Assembly: GCA_003646305.1 (NCBI GenBank)
Contig: QNFJ01000027.1
Coordinates: 1-15,224, forward strand
Reading direction: 5' to 3'
Length of the DNA stretch: 15,224 nt
From: Gammaproteobacteria bacterium
GTDB taxonomy: Bacteria > Pseudomonadota > Gammaproteobacteria > Methylococcales > UBA2780
The notes beneath the pieces were generated by a model. The model did not search any database. It worked only from the letters and a program-made list of their open reading frames with translations, and had not been told where the DNA came from. How positions within the stretch are numbered: the stretch's first letter is position 1; every line of letters starts with the position of its first letter. The position numbers were made by a program, and so were the translations under genes. Of the stretch, positions 15,165 to 15,224 are shown in pieces.

Positions 15165-15224
15165 TGCATTTCCTCGCTTAGTTTTGTTTATTATTGTTTA
15201 CAAGAATCTACTGTAACATTAAGA
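15165..15224 (-). promoter_or_regulatory. Leader/promoter region of the liu operon (partly in window)
   Basis: Sixty AT-rich bases before liuA. They contain the ribosome site and two direct copies of TTGTTTA exactly ten bases apart (15184-15190 and 15194-15200 on the + strand), the second followed by CAA so that TTGTttattattGTTTACAA is also partly palindromic. One-turn spacing fits an operator, but no sure -35/-10 pair can be named: TTGTAA with TAAGCG at 17 bases is weak. Confidence 0.35.

Overview
The window looks like an ordinary chromosomal stretch of a gammaproteobacterium with moderate G+C, possibly marine. This rests on the domain make-up: an outer-membrane TonB-dependent cobalamin receptor beside its ABC importer, and a liu-type leucine/isovalerate catabolic operon. 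No mobile element, CRISPR array, tRNA or rRNA was seen. Coding density is high, and no gene-free stretch exceeds about 120 bases.

Left part (1-4125, + strand): vitamin B12 uptake. The 3' two-thirds of a btuB-like receptor gene enters from the left edge and ends at a strong intrinsic terminator. Then come btuF (periplasmic binding protein), btuC (permease, probable TTG start overlapping btuF) and btuD (ATPase, ATGA overlap with btuC). Together they would carry cobalamin across the outer and then the inner membrane. The module ends in a hairpin whose left arm contains the btuD stop codon. The cobalamin riboswitch that often precedes btuB would lie outside the window.

Right part (4141-15164, - strand; transcription runs from right to left): nine genes in the order isovaleryl-CoA dehydrogenase (liuA), acetyl-CoA acetyltransferase, methylcrotonoyl-CoA carboxylase beta (liuB) and alpha (liuD), HMG-CoA lyase (liuE), 3-oxoacid CoA-transferase A and B (scoA, scoB), a carboxymuconolactone-decarboxylase-family protein, and acetoacetyl-CoA synthetase (aacS). 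They account for isovaleryl-CoA -> methylcrotonyl-CoA -> methylglutaconyl-CoA, then HMG-CoA -> acetyl-CoA + acetoacetate, activation of acetoacetate by two alternative routes, and thiolysis to acetyl-CoA. The hydratase for methylglutaconyl-CoA -> HMG-CoA (liuC) is missing from the cluster.

The intergenic spaces hold several clean inverted repeats. The clearest is a textbook intrinsic terminator on the operon's own strand between liuA and the thiolase gene, which suggests graded expression. I found no convincing undescribed system. The points worth a second look are the missing liuC, the duplicated acetoacetate activation, the intra-operon hairpins and the unexplained carboxymuconolactone-decarboxylase-like gene.
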